Source of the DNA: an uncultured Coprococcus sp.
Lineage (GTDB): Bacteria; Bacillota; Clostridia; Lachnospirales; Lachnospiraceae
DNA length: 64,000 nt
NCBI GenBank assembly: GCA_934277375.1
Contig: CAKQTZ010000001.1
Location: 124,001 to 188,000 of the forward strand
Reading direction: 5' to 3'
Shown: piece after piece, positions 9,881 through 18,504 of the stretch
How the letters are laid out: every line of letters starts with the position of its first letter
Position numbering within the stretch: the stretch's first letter is position 1
Notes under the pieces: model-generated
Seen by the model: only the letters and a program-made list of their open reading frames with translations
Database searches by the model: none
Told to the model about the DNA's origin: nothing
Program-made: the position numbers and the translations under genes

Positions 9881-10933
9881 TCAGCATTTGATTATCCTGT
9901 GTCCTGCAGCCTTGATGAGACGGTTCATGATGGCATAACCCATGTCTCCCTCCTCAAATGACTCGCTGTATATATACTGTGCGCCTATGTCATCACAGGT
10001 TCTGAGCAGACTGTACAGTCCGGCAGACACAGTTATCTCGTTCTTCTTGCTTCCGGCATCGTATACGTTCTCACATACTCCGTCATCGTAAAGGCTGACA
10101 TTGTCTGTGTCACACAGTATTGCAGTCTTGTATCCCTGTGTCCTTTTCTCCGCAACAAGACTTCTTATCTTCTCAGCCGCAGCCAATCTTTCGCCCTCAA
10201 CGATGCTGAGTTCTCCCTTCGGAGCATAGTGCGTATACTTCATGCCCGGAGCCTTAGGTCTCAGAGCATTGTTCATACCTGTTATCGCTGGATCTATAGT
10301 CACATCGCCAACGATATCCCTTATCATCTCCGGTGTGATATATCCAGGTCTGAGTATAGTAGGTCTGTCTCCGGTCATGTCCACTATCGTCGACTCTATA
10401 CCGATTCCGACTGCCCCACCATCGATGATCATATCTATCCTGCCTTCCATATCCTGCTGCACGTGCTGTGCTGTGGTAGGGGATGGTCTTCCAGACAGAT
10501 TTGCACTTGGTGCCGCAATGTACACACCCGAATCCTTTATAAGTCTCATGGCAACCGGATGCGATGGCATCCTGATTGCCACCGTGTCAAGTCCGCCAGT
10601 GGTTGTGTGCGGAACGACCTCTTTTTTGTTGAGTATGATGGTGAGCGGTCCCGGCCAGAATGCCTCCATAAGCTTCTTCGTGTCATCGCTCACTGTCTCT
10701 GCCAGCTCATACACGCTGGATGTCTCTGCTATGTGAACTATGAGCGGATTGTCCGATGGACGGCCTTTTGCCGCATATATCCTGTGGGACGCGTCCGGAT
10801 TCAGAGCGTCTCCTCCCAGGCCATACACAGTCTCAGTAGGAAATGCCACGAGACCTCCCCTCTTCAGTATCTCCGCAGCCTGCTCATACATGCGGTCGTC
10901 ATCCACGCCCGCTTTTGCAATTATAGTGTTCAT
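9881..10933 (-). CDS. L-threonylcarbamoyladenylate synthase, Sua5/YwlC type
   Basis: This 350-aa enzyme makes threonylcarbamoyl-AMP from threonine, bicarbonate and ATP for the t6A37 modification of tRNAs reading ANN codons. The YrdC domain occupies about residues 10-200 (GGLVAFPTETVYGLGGDA, RMPSHPVAMRLI, SANLSGRPSPT). It is followed by a linker (KAPGMKYTHYAPKG) and the C-terminal Sua5 domain. The two-domain length distinguishes it from the short TsaC form. The ATG at 10933 is chosen over a GTG one codon upstream because AAGG lies seven bases before it. Confidence 0.93.
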   Translation of the reverse strand: MNTIIAKAGVDDDRMYEQAAEILKRGGLVAFPTETVYGLGGDALNPDASHRIYAAKGRPSDNPLIVHIAETSSVYELAETVSDDTKKLMEAFWPGPLTIILNKKEVVPHTTTGGLDTVAIRMPSHPVAMRLIKDSGVYIAAPSANLSGRPSPTTAQHVQQDMEGRIDMIIDGGAVGIGIESTIVDMTGDRPTILRPGYITPEMIRDIVGDVTIDPAITGMNNALRPKAPGMKYTHYAPKGELSIVEGERLAAAEKIRSLVAEKRTQGYKTAILCDTDNVSLYDDGVCENVYDAGSKKNEITVSAGLYSLLRTCDDIGAQYIYSESFEEGDMGYAIMNRLIKAAGHRIIKC

Positions 10934-11093
10934 CACTTTACCTTCTTCTATAATAACTTGTTGTCGCTTCTATCTTTTATTGCATATACGCCCATATTTT
11001 AGCCCAGCGCCGCATATGTGTCAAATGTTTAGGAATCATTTGATCTGCTGATTCATATAAATTAGTAAATATTAGCATTTTCAGGTGTTTTAA

Positions 11094-11873
11094 ATGAATA
11101 TAAATCTACAGCACGCCCTTCTGACCATCCTCATTGTACTAGTAGTCACCATACCACCAGTCATATGCTATATGCGTTTTGTTCACCACTCTGAGTCCTC
11201 CGGCTGTCATAATTCCAGTCAGCCAGCCCTGCCCAATGGCACTGATACATCAAGTGAAAAAAGCAATGAAATTCCTGTCCAGCCATCAAAGGATTTTACT
11301 ATTCTTATAGATCCTGGTCACGGTGGCTATGATCCCGGCAAAGTCAGTCCTGACGGCATAAAAGAAAAAGATATAAATCTCTCTATATCTGAAAAATTGT
11401 TCAAATTGCTGTGCTCCCAAGGTTACTCCGCCAGGCTGACACGAAGTTCAGATGCTTCTCTCGACTCCCCCGAATCCAGCAGCAAAAAAAATTCAGATCT
11501 GAGAAACAGAACAGATATGGCGTCCGATATAAATGCTGACCTGTACATCAGCATCCATCAGAACAGTTATTCTGCAGAATATATTCACGGAGCGCAGGTC
11601 TTCTATTATTCAACATCAACCGAAGGCAAAGAACTTGCAGAATGCATACAGGAACACCTGATATCCGAGGTTGACCCCAAAAACACCCGATCTGCAAAGG
11701 GAAACTCCGACTATATGGTTCTCACTGAAAGTCCGTGCACGTCAGTTATAGTTGAATGTGGTTTTCTTAGTAACACCGCAGAATGTTCCAAATTGTGTAC
11801 TGACAGTTATCAGAAACAGCTGGCCACCGCAATATGTAATGCCATAAATGACTGGGTCAGCACCCATAAATAG
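11094..11873 (+). CDS. N-acetylmuramoyl-L-alanine amidase (Amidase_3), membrane-anchored
   Basis: A 259-aa cell-wall hydrolase that cuts the amide bond between MurNAc and the stem peptide. Residues 8-28 form an N-terminal hydrophobic anchor (or uncleaved signal), then a Ser/Pro-rich linker. The catalytic domain starts at TILIDPGHGGYDPG (zinc His), with the zinc Glu in KEKDINLS, the second His in YISIHQNSY and the catalytic Glu in SVIVECGFLSN. It resembles the CwlD group in size and layout. CwlD makes muramic delta-lactam in spores, but that role is inference only. It has AGGTG before the ATG and its own terminator. Confidence 0.9.
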   Translation: MNINLQHALLTILIVLVVTIPPVICYMRFVHHSESSGCHNSSQPALPNGTDTSSEKSNEIPVQPSKDFTILIDPGHGGYDPGKVSPDGIKEKDINLSISEKLFKLLCSQGYSARLTRSSDASLDSPESSSKKNSDLRNRTDMASDINADLYISIHQNSYSAEYIHGAQVFYYSTSTEGKELAECIQEHLISEVDPKNTRSAKGNSDYMVLTESPCTSVIVECGFLSNTAECSKLCTDSYQKQLATAICNAINDWVSTHK

Positions 11874-11890
11874 CCGGTTTATTATAAGAA

Positions 11891-11930
11891 AAAAGGCTTC
11901 GCCGTGACAGCCGGCGAAGCCCAGGTTTTG
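11891..11930 (+). terminator. Intrinsic terminator after the amidase
   Basis: The stem GGCTTCGCCG / CGGCGAAGCC around a seven-base loop is followed by CAGGTTTTGCTT. The U-tract is short and interrupted, so termination may be partial. Confidence 0.65.
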
Positions 11931-12460
11931 CTTATATTATGTGTAATTCTGTGCGTTATTTTTTGTCTAAGTTTCTACTGAAATATATAGAGTTATATCA
12001 GCATGTCTATCCTGTTCTTATAGGCGTCACCTCCCTGTGATATATTTTCCCGCCAGCAGCAATGTAATGTTGATGTGATGTATTATTTATTACGCTTTGT
12101 TATGTTTGTCTGGAAGTTCTTCTGCTCTTGGGAATATGTGGACCTTGATATATATTCGTTATCTCTGGGAATTGTATCTGAAACGATAAGGATCAGACAG
12201 AATCTTTAGAAAAATATAGAATGTGTCCTTAGATCCGGACACCTCGACTTATTGCCAAGTCAATCTCCCGCCCACAATCACACAATACCTCAATCCATCG
12301 TAATTTCCAACCCCATTTGCGTATATTTAATGAAATATTCATAAAAGTTTACATAGTGTATATATAGATATATATTCCCATTAAGTCACAACTATTTGAG
12401 ACTCTTATTTTGATTTATTAATGTTAAAATTCCAATAATTTCTGTATATATCCTATTTAC
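11931..12460. other. 530-base intergenic stretch without a recognised gene
   Basis: No convincing reading frame, RNA structure or repeat was seen here on either strand. The right part becomes very AT-rich toward the mecA promoter. A structured leader or small RNA cannot be excluded by eye. Confidence 0.5.
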
Positions 12461-12488
12461 TTGCTTGACAAATGTGGTAAACTATAAT
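12461..12488 (+). promoter_or_regulatory. Predicted promoter of mecA
   Basis: TTGCTT (12461-12466) and TATAAT (12483-12488) are separated by 16 bases, about 42 bases before the TTG start of mecA. Confidence 0.6.
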
Positions 12489-12530
12489 ACACATTTTAAT
12501 TAAACAACTTATAAAAGGGGGTCGATTCTC

Positions 12531-13409
12531 TTGAAGATTGAACGTTTAAGTGAAAATCAGATAAGATGTACACTCAACAAGGCTGATCTTACTGAAAAGC
12601 AGCTCAAGATATCAGAACTTGCATACGGGACACAGAAAGCAAAAGAGCTTTTCAGGGACATGATGCAGCAGGCATCAGTAGAGTTAGGCTTTGAGGCTGA
12701 TGACACTCCACTTATGATCGAAGCAATACCGGTTTCACCTGATTGTCTGATCCTCATCGTAACCAAGGTGGAGGATCCCGAGGAACTTGACACTCGTTTC
12801 TCTCGTTTCTCCCGTGTAAATGAATATGACATTGATGATGAAGATGTGGACGATGATGATATAGATGATGCCCCGGATGATTATGATGACAACGAGAGCA
12901 ATGATAACAATGGTCCTGTTGCTCGTCTGGAGATTTCCGGATCTGGAGAGGTTCCACAGAGTGTGAAGGACGCTCTGGAAGGACTTTTCAGCACTATATC
13001 CGGTCTGGCTGGTTCCGCCGGAGACTTTGTGTCACATGCATCCGGCTCCGATAGCCCAGGCACCACTGCAGATAAAGAATATACAGCCGGCTCTGTCAAT
13101 GAGCAGGGACAGAATAAGATGTCATCCCTTTATATATTTGATTCTCTGGCAACACTGATCACCGCCTCAAAACAGGTAGCCTCGTTCTACTTTAGTGAAA
13201 ACAGTTTATTCAAGAATCCATCGGATAACAGATACTATCTTATACTGACCAACAGCAACAATACGACACAAGAGTTTGTCCGGGCATGCAATATACTGTC
13301 AGAATACGGTGATAACAAGAAGATGACTTACGCTATGCCTGCTCACTTTAGAGAGCATTTTACTGTGATCATGAATGATGATGCTCTTCAGACTTTGTCT
13401 GCACTGTGA
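12531..13409 (+). CDS. mecA: Adaptor protein MecA
   Basis: A 292-aa member of the MecA/NegA family, which in Bacillus delivers substrates such as ComK to ClpCP. It begins MKIERLSENQIRCTLNKADL and has the family segment AKELFRDMMQQASVELGF in the N-terminal substrate-binding domain (1-90). Residues about 108-137 are an extremely acidic linker of Asp and Glu. The C-terminal ClpC-binding domain (about 195-292) includes SNNTTQEFVRACNILSEYG. It starts at TTG, with AAAGGGGG nine bases upstream. It is slightly longer than Bacillus MecA because of the acidic and Ser/Gly-rich linker. No clpC is in the window. Confidence 0.9.
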   Translation: MKIERLSENQIRCTLNKADLTEKQLKISELAYGTQKAKELFRDMMQQASVELGFEADDTPLMIEAIPVSPDCLILIVTKVEDPEELDTRFSRFSRVNEYDIDDEDVDDDDIDDAPDDYDDNESNDNNGPVARLEISGSGEVPQSVKDALEGLFSTISGLAGSAGDFVSHASGSDSPGTTADKEYTAGSVNEQGQNKMSSLYIFDSLATLITASKQVASFYFSENSLFKNPSDNRYYLILTNSNNTTQEFVRACNILSEYGDNKKMTYAMPAHFREHFTVIMNDDALQTLSAL

Positions 13410-13426
13410 TCATGATCACCATAACT

Positions 13427-13461
13427 ACAAAAGGCGTGTGGAAAATCCACACGCCTTTTGT
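13427..13461. terminator. Bidirectional terminator between mecA and the PHP gene
   Basis: A perfect stem pairs ACAAAAGGCGTGTGGA with TCCACACGCCTTTTGT around a three-base AAA loop. It lies between convergent genes and can serve both. Confidence 0.9.
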
Positions 13462-13468
13462 AATATAA

Positions 13469-14236
13469 TTATATATCAATGTCATCGTTTTCTATTACCG
13501 CTCTCGGATTCGTATAGAAAAGCTCTCTCATATAGTCCTCGCCATATTTTCTTTCTATGTATTCAGCACATTCCCTGAGATAAGGTGCTTTATCCTCTGA
13601 ATCCAGCGCATCAGATGCCACAAAGTGTACGAGTTCTTCTTTCAGCAGTCTTCTTGAGAAATTCTTGATATCATGTCCCAGATCGCCAACCACAGCAGCA
13701 GCGCTTATCTGAATATACGCTCCGAACTGGATTAACTCTTCAACCTTATCCTCTTCTTCTCCAAGGCATTCATACTGCTCTACATTGGCAACTATCGGAA
13801 TATATCCATCCATGTTTATATCCCTTATCGCCTCCGATATAGTATCAAAATCCACATCATATGCAAATCTGATCATAACATATTTACTGTCAGCCATAGA
13901 ATCGAGCTGTCCTGAGATGATCTTCTGATGATTCTCATCATTGTACTCTATCTCTCTTCCCAGATACACTCTGTATTCAGGATCTATCTTTCCAGCCTCA
14001 ACATTGAGCTGTTCAACTATCCTGTCCAGTTTTTCTCCATCCATTATCGGATTCTTCTTGTTATATGGGGGTGTAGCGACTATCGTCCTTATTCCCTCTT
14101 CATATGCTATCCTGAGCATCTCCGCTGCTTCACGGAAATTATCCGGGCCATCCTCTGTTCCCGGCAAAATATGACAGTTAATATCTATCAATCCAAATTC
14201 CCCCTGCCCGGGAGGATTGGTTCCATCAGTCTTCAT
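13469..14236 (-). CDS. PHP-family CpsB/CapC-like protein with degenerate metal site
   Basis: A 255-aa protein that aligns along its length with CpsB/YwqE manganese-dependent tyrosine phosphatases, which dephosphorylate the BY-kinase controlling capsule synthesis. The usual DIHxH motif reads DINCH (Asn20, His22), the TSH motif reads ATPPY (56-57), HIERY reads NVEQY (Asn151, Gln154), and SDxH reads SDAL (Leu211). At least three metal-binding histidines and the catalytic arginine are therefore replaced, while fold residues such as LPGTEDGP, GREIEY and DVDFDTISEAIRDI remain. A binding or regulatory role is more likely than phosphatase activity. No BY-kinase or capsule genes are nearby. The ATG at 14236 has GGAGAG at good spacing; the one four codons upstream does not. 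Confidence 0.85.
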   Translation of the reverse strand: MKTDGTNPPGQGEFGLIDINCHILPGTEDGPDNFREAAEMLRIAYEEGIRTIVATPPYNKKNPIMDGEKLDRIVEQLNVEAGKIDPEYRVYLGREIEYNDENHQKIISGQLDSMADSKYVMIRFAYDVDFDTISEAIRDINMDGYIPIVANVEQYECLGEEEDKVEELIQFGAYIQISAAAVVGDLGHDIKNFSRRLLKEELVHFVASDALDSEDKAPYLRECAEYIERKYGEDYMRELFYTNPRAVIENDDIDI

Positions 14237-14283
14237 ATATCTCTCCATCCTTTATAGTACAATTGCTGACTTTCGCAAGTATA

Positions 14284-14496
14284 CTACTCTGCCTCCTTTT
14301 TTGCAAGATAATCATTGATCTCCTGCTCAAGCTCCGTTGCATCGAGTCCATGGACTGCTGCAGCCTCCTCAAGAGACTCTCCAGCTGCTGCAAGGCATCC
14401 TATACAATGCATTCCTGCTGCCATGAGAATTGCAGCGTTACCTGCGTCAACTTCCAAAATATCATTTATAAGCATATCTTTACTGATCTTTGCCAT
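14284..14496 (-). CDS. DUF1858 domain protein (putative disulfide-redox type)
   Basis: A 70-aa protein consisting solely of the DUF1858 fold: [21 protein letters not shown], then [20 protein letters not shown] and HGLD. The CxxC (Cys30 and Cys33) is the conserved pair. Such proteins are often next to hybrid-cluster or ferredoxin genes in anaerobes, and a divergently transcribed 2[4Fe-4S] ferredoxin begins 263 bases away. Specific function is unknown. AAGGAGG precedes the ATG. Confidence 0.85.
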   Translation of the reverse strand: MAKISKDMLINDILEVDAGNAAILMAAGMHCIGCLAAAGESLEEAAAVHGLDATELEQEINDYLAKKEAE

Positions 14497-14689
14497 GATC
14501 TGTTTCCTCCTTAAATTAACACTTGTTCAGCATTCACATTATATTATACCCCTTTTTAAATGTCTATCCCTTTTATTTAGTGTATTTTTTAAAATTCATA
14601 TTATTACTCTTTCCACAGACGTTTTTCCTGCATCAGTTCTTATTGACACTTATTGATAAAACTGCCTTGTTGATAAATATTATTATTAC

Positions 14690-14718
14690 TTGCTTATTAA
14701 TGAGTTTTGTTTTACAAT
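14690..14718 (+). promoter_or_regulatory. Predicted promoter of the ferredoxin gene
   Basis: TTGCTT (14690-14695) and TACAAT (14713-14718) are separated by 17 bases, about 40 bases before the ATG, followed by a strong TAAGGAGG site. Confidence 0.6.
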
Positions 14719-14758
14719 AACCATGTGATTATTTTTACTTTATAAGGAGGAAACAATT

Positions 14759-14929
14759 ATGGCATTCGTTATTGGCGATTCATGTATCGGTTGTGGTTCA
14801 TGTGCTGGTTCTTGCCCAGTAGGTGCTATCAGCGATAATGGCGGCGTATTTGTTATCGATGGTTCACAGTGTATCTCATGTGGTGCTTGCGCTGGTTCTT
14901 GTCCAGTGGGAACAATCTCAGAAGAGTAA
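14759..14929 (+). CDS. 2[4Fe-4S] ferredoxin, 56 aa
   Basis: A clostridial-type ferredoxin. The protein is 56 aa with two symmetrical cluster-binding motifs: CIGCGSCAGSCPVGAI (from Cys9) and CISCGACAGSCPVGTI (from Cys38). The halves are near duplicates, as in classical clostridial ferredoxins that carry low-potential electrons for pyruvate oxidation or hydrogenases. AAGGAGG lies eight bases before the ATG. The gene stands alone between a promoter and a strong terminator, consistent with an abundant monocistronic transcript. Confidence 0.95.
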   Translation: MAFVIGDSCIGCGSCAGSCPVGAISDNGGVFVIDGSQCISCGACAGSCPVGTISEE

Positions 14930-14978
14930 TCATACTATTCGAAGGATTTAGAGTATCAATTAATATACTACAACTAAA

Positions 14979-15026
14979 ATAAAGAAAACGGAGAGGCTTA
15001 AACCGCTCCGTTTTCTTTATTTTTAT
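14979..15026 (+). terminator. Strong terminator after the ferredoxin
   Basis: The stem ATAAAGAAAACGGAG / CTCCGTTTTCTTTAT is followed by a T-rich tract. A-runs on the other side could also allow termination of the minus-strand 899-aa gene. Confidence 0.88.
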
Positions 15027-15087
15027 GTCTTAAAGATATAAGTCTGACAGCATCAACACATCACCAGCTGCTCATCTATTCTCTGTA

Positions 15088-17787
15088 CTACTCTACCACA
15101 TATGTGTACAACTCATTATGGCAGGCTGTCATCATATCCGTATACTCATCCCTGGATACGACGATCTCTTTGTTTTCCACAGGATCGTAATATCTTATAT
15201 CCGTATCATTATAACTTACAACCAGCACATACCTTCCATCATCTATTCTCGATATGACCGGAACTCCCGAACTGACATATCCAAGAAGCATATCCAGCGA
15301 TAGTCCAGATATATCTATGCCCTGTCTGGTTCCCAAGCTGTTCAGAGCATCCACAGGATCCTGATATTCATCCAGCTGCTCGTCTGTCACCTGCGCACCC
15401 TCATATACCAGAACCATATACAGGCAATCCTTGAGAGATGCATCCACCGTGCCGGAGCTTTTATGGAATATTCCCGCAGCAATTGTGTTATACTCCAGGC
15501 TCTCTTTCTTTCTGTATATAACCTCGCCTTCACTCGATACGACAAGTCCATTCACTGACACCGCATAGTTGATGGCATCTCCCGCCACGTCATATATCTT
15601 TGCAAGCCCCATATTGTCATATACATGGTAGGTGACCTTATCCCTCTCAAGTGTCATAAGCATATTCACTGCATCCAATGCCGCCTTCTCCTTTGTAATA
15701 TTGAGACCCGGTACATAGCTCAGATATATATTAGATGGCACCGTGAAATACATTCTGTCAAATCCTGTTATTGATGATATGCGTTTAATATCAACTGTAG
15801 GTTTTGAATCATCCTCTTTGAATGTTATAAAATCATCCTTAATGGCGGTGAATTTGTCACCTGATTTCTCTCCTCTTGTCAGATACAACAGGTTTGTATC
15901 CACATCAACCTGCATAAGATAACATCCCTGCTTGGAATACTCCTTAATCTGCTCACCATCACAGTTTACAATATAAAGTCTTGAAGCCGGAATGATATTC
16001 CTCGACTCACTACTATATTTTGTATCCGCAAATGACTCATCATCCACATCAACGGATGCATCCGCTATCTCGGACACTCCGTATATCATGTCTGAATCCT
16101 TGAAGCCATAACATACCAGGCACTCTCCGCTATCCGCTGATATCTCATAGTTCTTGCCAGACTTCATATTCATCAATGTGATCATTGTATTCTCTGACTG
16201 AAGCTCGTTCTCACCGTATGCCATAACAGACATATCTGCAGATACCTTCACATCCCGCGAGGACAGATTCTCCGCTACATATGACTGTTTCCTGTCCTTT
16301 ATATTTACAGCATTCACTTTACCACCCATCATATAGTAAAATGTATCGCCGTCATAATAGGTCAGCCTTGATGTCTCACTCTTCATGGCCTCATATGGAA
16401 CGTTACACTCCATGAACAAAAGCTCGTCCACCTCCAACGTCTCATAATTAAATGTGTTAAGTGATATTCCCAGCTTACCCTCGTGATTTCCACGATTCAT
16501 ATATCCATACACAGAAAATGTTATATTACAATTATCATCAAAGCTTATTATATTTATGTCATACTGATCATAATTGTTCGAATCATTCGTATAATCATCC
16601 ATCCAGAAACTGTATACCAGAGTTATCTTACCCTCTCCGTAGTCATACATCCACAGCTGGCCATTTCTGACAAATGCGATCTTCTTATTATCTGAAGTAT
16701 ATCTGTACTTAATATCATTCGATGAGGAAATACCGATCTCATAAACATTATTTACCGCGTCTATTCCACTTCGATCAAAATACTCATCAACATATCTGTC
16801 AAAGCTCATCATGGTGATCTTCGGTTCAGTCTGAATATTCTCTACGGCGTCAGAATTACCGTCAACCGATGCTCCATCATAGGATTCCGAGTCGGACCAT
16901 ACACCATTTTCTTCATCAGAACCACCGACTGGAACCTCAGTATAGCTCACCTTATAAAATTCCCTGACTAAATAATGACTTGTCACATCCTGCTCTGTCA
17001 CAGAGCTGATATTATATATCTTCTCTATGACCGCATAATTAACATCAATTTCCTTTATAAATGTATCCACTGAACCAGTTACGACAGGTTTCAGTCCATC
17101 CCACGTAATGTCTGCGTATGAACTTGACAGATTGACATGTCCAAGGCCGTATGAATCACCTGTCCCAGCTCCAGTGTAGGACTGCTTGTAAGTACCTATA
17201 ACCGAATCGGTCTCCAGGGCATCGAACTTGAATGACGCATCATGAAATTCATCCACAGCCGCCAGCAGCTCTGATTCATGATAGTCATCATTTACTACCA
17301 CTCTGGTATAATAAGCAGCTTTCTGTCCATCTGGATTTCCCGCTTTGACAATGAGCATATACTCCATATCCTTTTTCAGATCCATGCGTACCTGTATATC
17401 AAGCACATCATATCCATCCCCATTATCCACGGCATCAAGATCACCCTTTTCCACAAGCGAATCACCAGATATGGATCTTATCTCATAGGAATATGCACTT
17501 GCATATTTTTCCGAATTGTCTATCCATACTTCTATGTTTTTATTATCATCTATAGGCGTTATAGAATCCCTGAGCAGAGTAAGATCCACATCGCTTGTAT
17601 ATCCATGCATGCAGTTGAGAAGTGAATCACCATAGCTTACATAAGCCAATGGCAACTCAGCCTCCTTGATCTCTGCTGCCAGGTCTTTATAACTCCTGTT
17701 TTGAAACATATTTACAAAATACGCCGTGACGACAAACACCGCTATCATCACCACTATTTTCACAAGTATATTTATTTTCTTCTTCAC
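15088..17787 (-). CDS. Large membrane-anchored surface protein with beta-propeller-like and C39-like regions
   Basis: An 899-aa protein of unrecognised family. Residues 7-27 are one hydrophobic N-terminal anchor (IVVMIAVFVVTAYFVNMF); the rest is hydrophilic and presumably outside the cell. Residues about 350-690 contain repeated short beta-strand units resembling blades (IAFVRNGQLWMYDYGEGK, VMAYGENELQ, LLYLTRGEKSG). The C-terminal about 115 residues resemble a papain-like C39 peptidase fold: CLYMVLVYEG, LLGYVSSGVPVI, GRYVLVVSYN and IRYYDPV. The expected nucleophile cysteine is Ser784 and the histidine is not seen. The start is GTG, overlapping the upstream gene's stop (TAGTG). The domain calls are by eye only. 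Confidence 0.6.
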   Translation of the reverse strand: MKKKINILVKIVVMIAVFVVTAYFVNMFQNRSYKDLAAEIKEAELPLAYVSYGDSLLNCMHGYTSDVDLTLLRDSITPIDDNKNIEVWIDNSEKYASAYSYEIRSISGDSLVEKGDLDAVDNGDGYDVLDIQVRMDLKKDMEYMLIVKAGNPDGQKAAYYTRVVVNDDYHESELLAAVDEFHDASFKFDALETDSVIGTYKQSYTGAGTGDSYGLGHVNLSSSYADITWDGLKPVVTGSVDTFIKEIDVNYAVIEKIYNISSVTEQDVTSHYLVREFYKVSYTEVPVGGSDEENGVWSDSESYDGASVDGNSDAVENIQTEPKITMMSFDRYVDEYFDRSGIDAVNNVYEIGISSSNDIKYRYTSDNKKIAFVRNGQLWMYDYGEGKITLVYSFWMDDYTNDSNNYDQYDINIISFDDNCNITFSVYGYMNRGNHEGKLGISLNTFNYETLEVDELLFMECNVPYEAMKSETSRLTYYDGDTFYYMMGGKVNAVNIKDRKQSYVAENLSSRDVKVSADMSVMAYGENELQSENTMITLMNMKSGKNYEISADSGECLVCYGFKDSDMIYGVSEIADASVDVDDESFADTKYSSESRNIIPASRLYIVNCDGEQIKEYSKQGCYLMQVDVDTNLLYLTRGEKSGDKFTAIKDDFITFKEDDSKPTVDIKRISSITGFDRMYFTVPSNIYLSYVPGLNITKEKAALDAVNMLMTLERDKVTYHVYDNMGLAKIYDVAGDAINYAVSVNGLVVSSEGEVIYRKKESLEYNTIAAGIFHKSSGTVDASLKDCLYMVLVYEGAQVTDEQLDEYQDPVDALNSLGTRQGIDISGLSLDMLLGYVSSGVPVISRIDDGRYVLVVSYNDTDIRYYDPVENKEIVVSRDEYTDMMTACHNELYTYVVE

Positions 17788-18407
17788 TAATAAAACCTTC
17801 TTCTCCGTCTTCTATGTCTATCCCGTCTCACACAAAACTCATTGCAGACAAGCATCTCTATTATATTTCTCATTACACAGTTGGCGCATCCTGGCCCCGC
17901 AGGAACATACGGTGGTTCTCCATACGCATTCATTCCACTTTCAGATGTCGCAGTCTCATAGTCACCCATATCAGTTTCAGAATCTGCCAGCTTTACCAAT
18001 TCGGCCAGCTCGGCCTTATAATCATCTTTTATCTCTCCCCTGTCGCTGAGATCGTCATACACTTTTCTGGCTATTCTCCTCATTTCCTCTCTGTCCGGAT
18101 ACTCCACAAGCATAGGACTTCCCTCATATTCCAGTTTGTCACATTCATCCTCCACTGCCAGGCTGACCTTTTTTATTGTATCGGGATACATATCCTTCAT
18201 GTACTCTACATCCCTCATAAGTTCATCCAGCCCATCCTCATTTCCCGGAAGAAGTATCCCTGACAAACCCTCTCTGTATTCAGATATGTTACCCGCAATT
18301 CCTGTAGGATACGAATCCTTCAGATTATATACGGCACCATTTTTTATAAGTCCTCTGAGGTTTTCGTCATATGGACTATACGGAATATATTTAAATTCTT
18401 CACTCAT
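17787..18407 (-). CDS. Uncharacterised 206-aa protein with Cys/Arg-rich C-terminus
   Basis: I do not recognise this family. The N-terminus (YIPYSPYDENLRGLIKNGAV) looks soluble and no signal or membrane segment is visible. A central helical, acidic region (about 65-160) is followed by CANCVMRN, then CNEFC and a tail of nine arginines mixed with His and Phe. The four cysteines near the end could bind a metal or cluster. It overlaps the GTG of the 899-aa protein by one base, so the two are translationally coupled and probably work together. GGGAG precedes the ATG. Confidence 0.7.
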   Translation of the reverse strand: MSEEFKYIPYSPYDENLRGLIKNGAVYNLKDSYPTGIAGNISEYREGLSGILLPGNEDGLDELMRDVEYMKDMYPDTIKKVSLAVEDECDKLEYEGSPMLVEYPDREEMRRIARKVYDDLSDRGEIKDDYKAELAELVKLADSETDMGDYETATSESGMNAYGEPPYVPAGPGCANCVMRNIIEMLVCNEFCVRRDRHRRRRRRFY

Positions 18408-18504
18408 ACAAATCTCCCTACCTGCATCGTTGTATGTCTATTACATATGTATGCAAATAGGGAGAAAATGTGAATCAGACTGATATCATACAGCCAATCC
18501 GATA

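Noticed and set aside
10229..11002. 257-aa open frame on the plus strand
   Set aside because: Lies opposite the well-supported Sua5-type gene; composition is Cys/His/Arg-rich noise and no ribosome-binding site is present.
11931..12460. Possible small RNA or leader between the amidase gene and mecA
   Set aside because: No clear stem, terminator or conserved motif by eye; left as an unassigned stretch.
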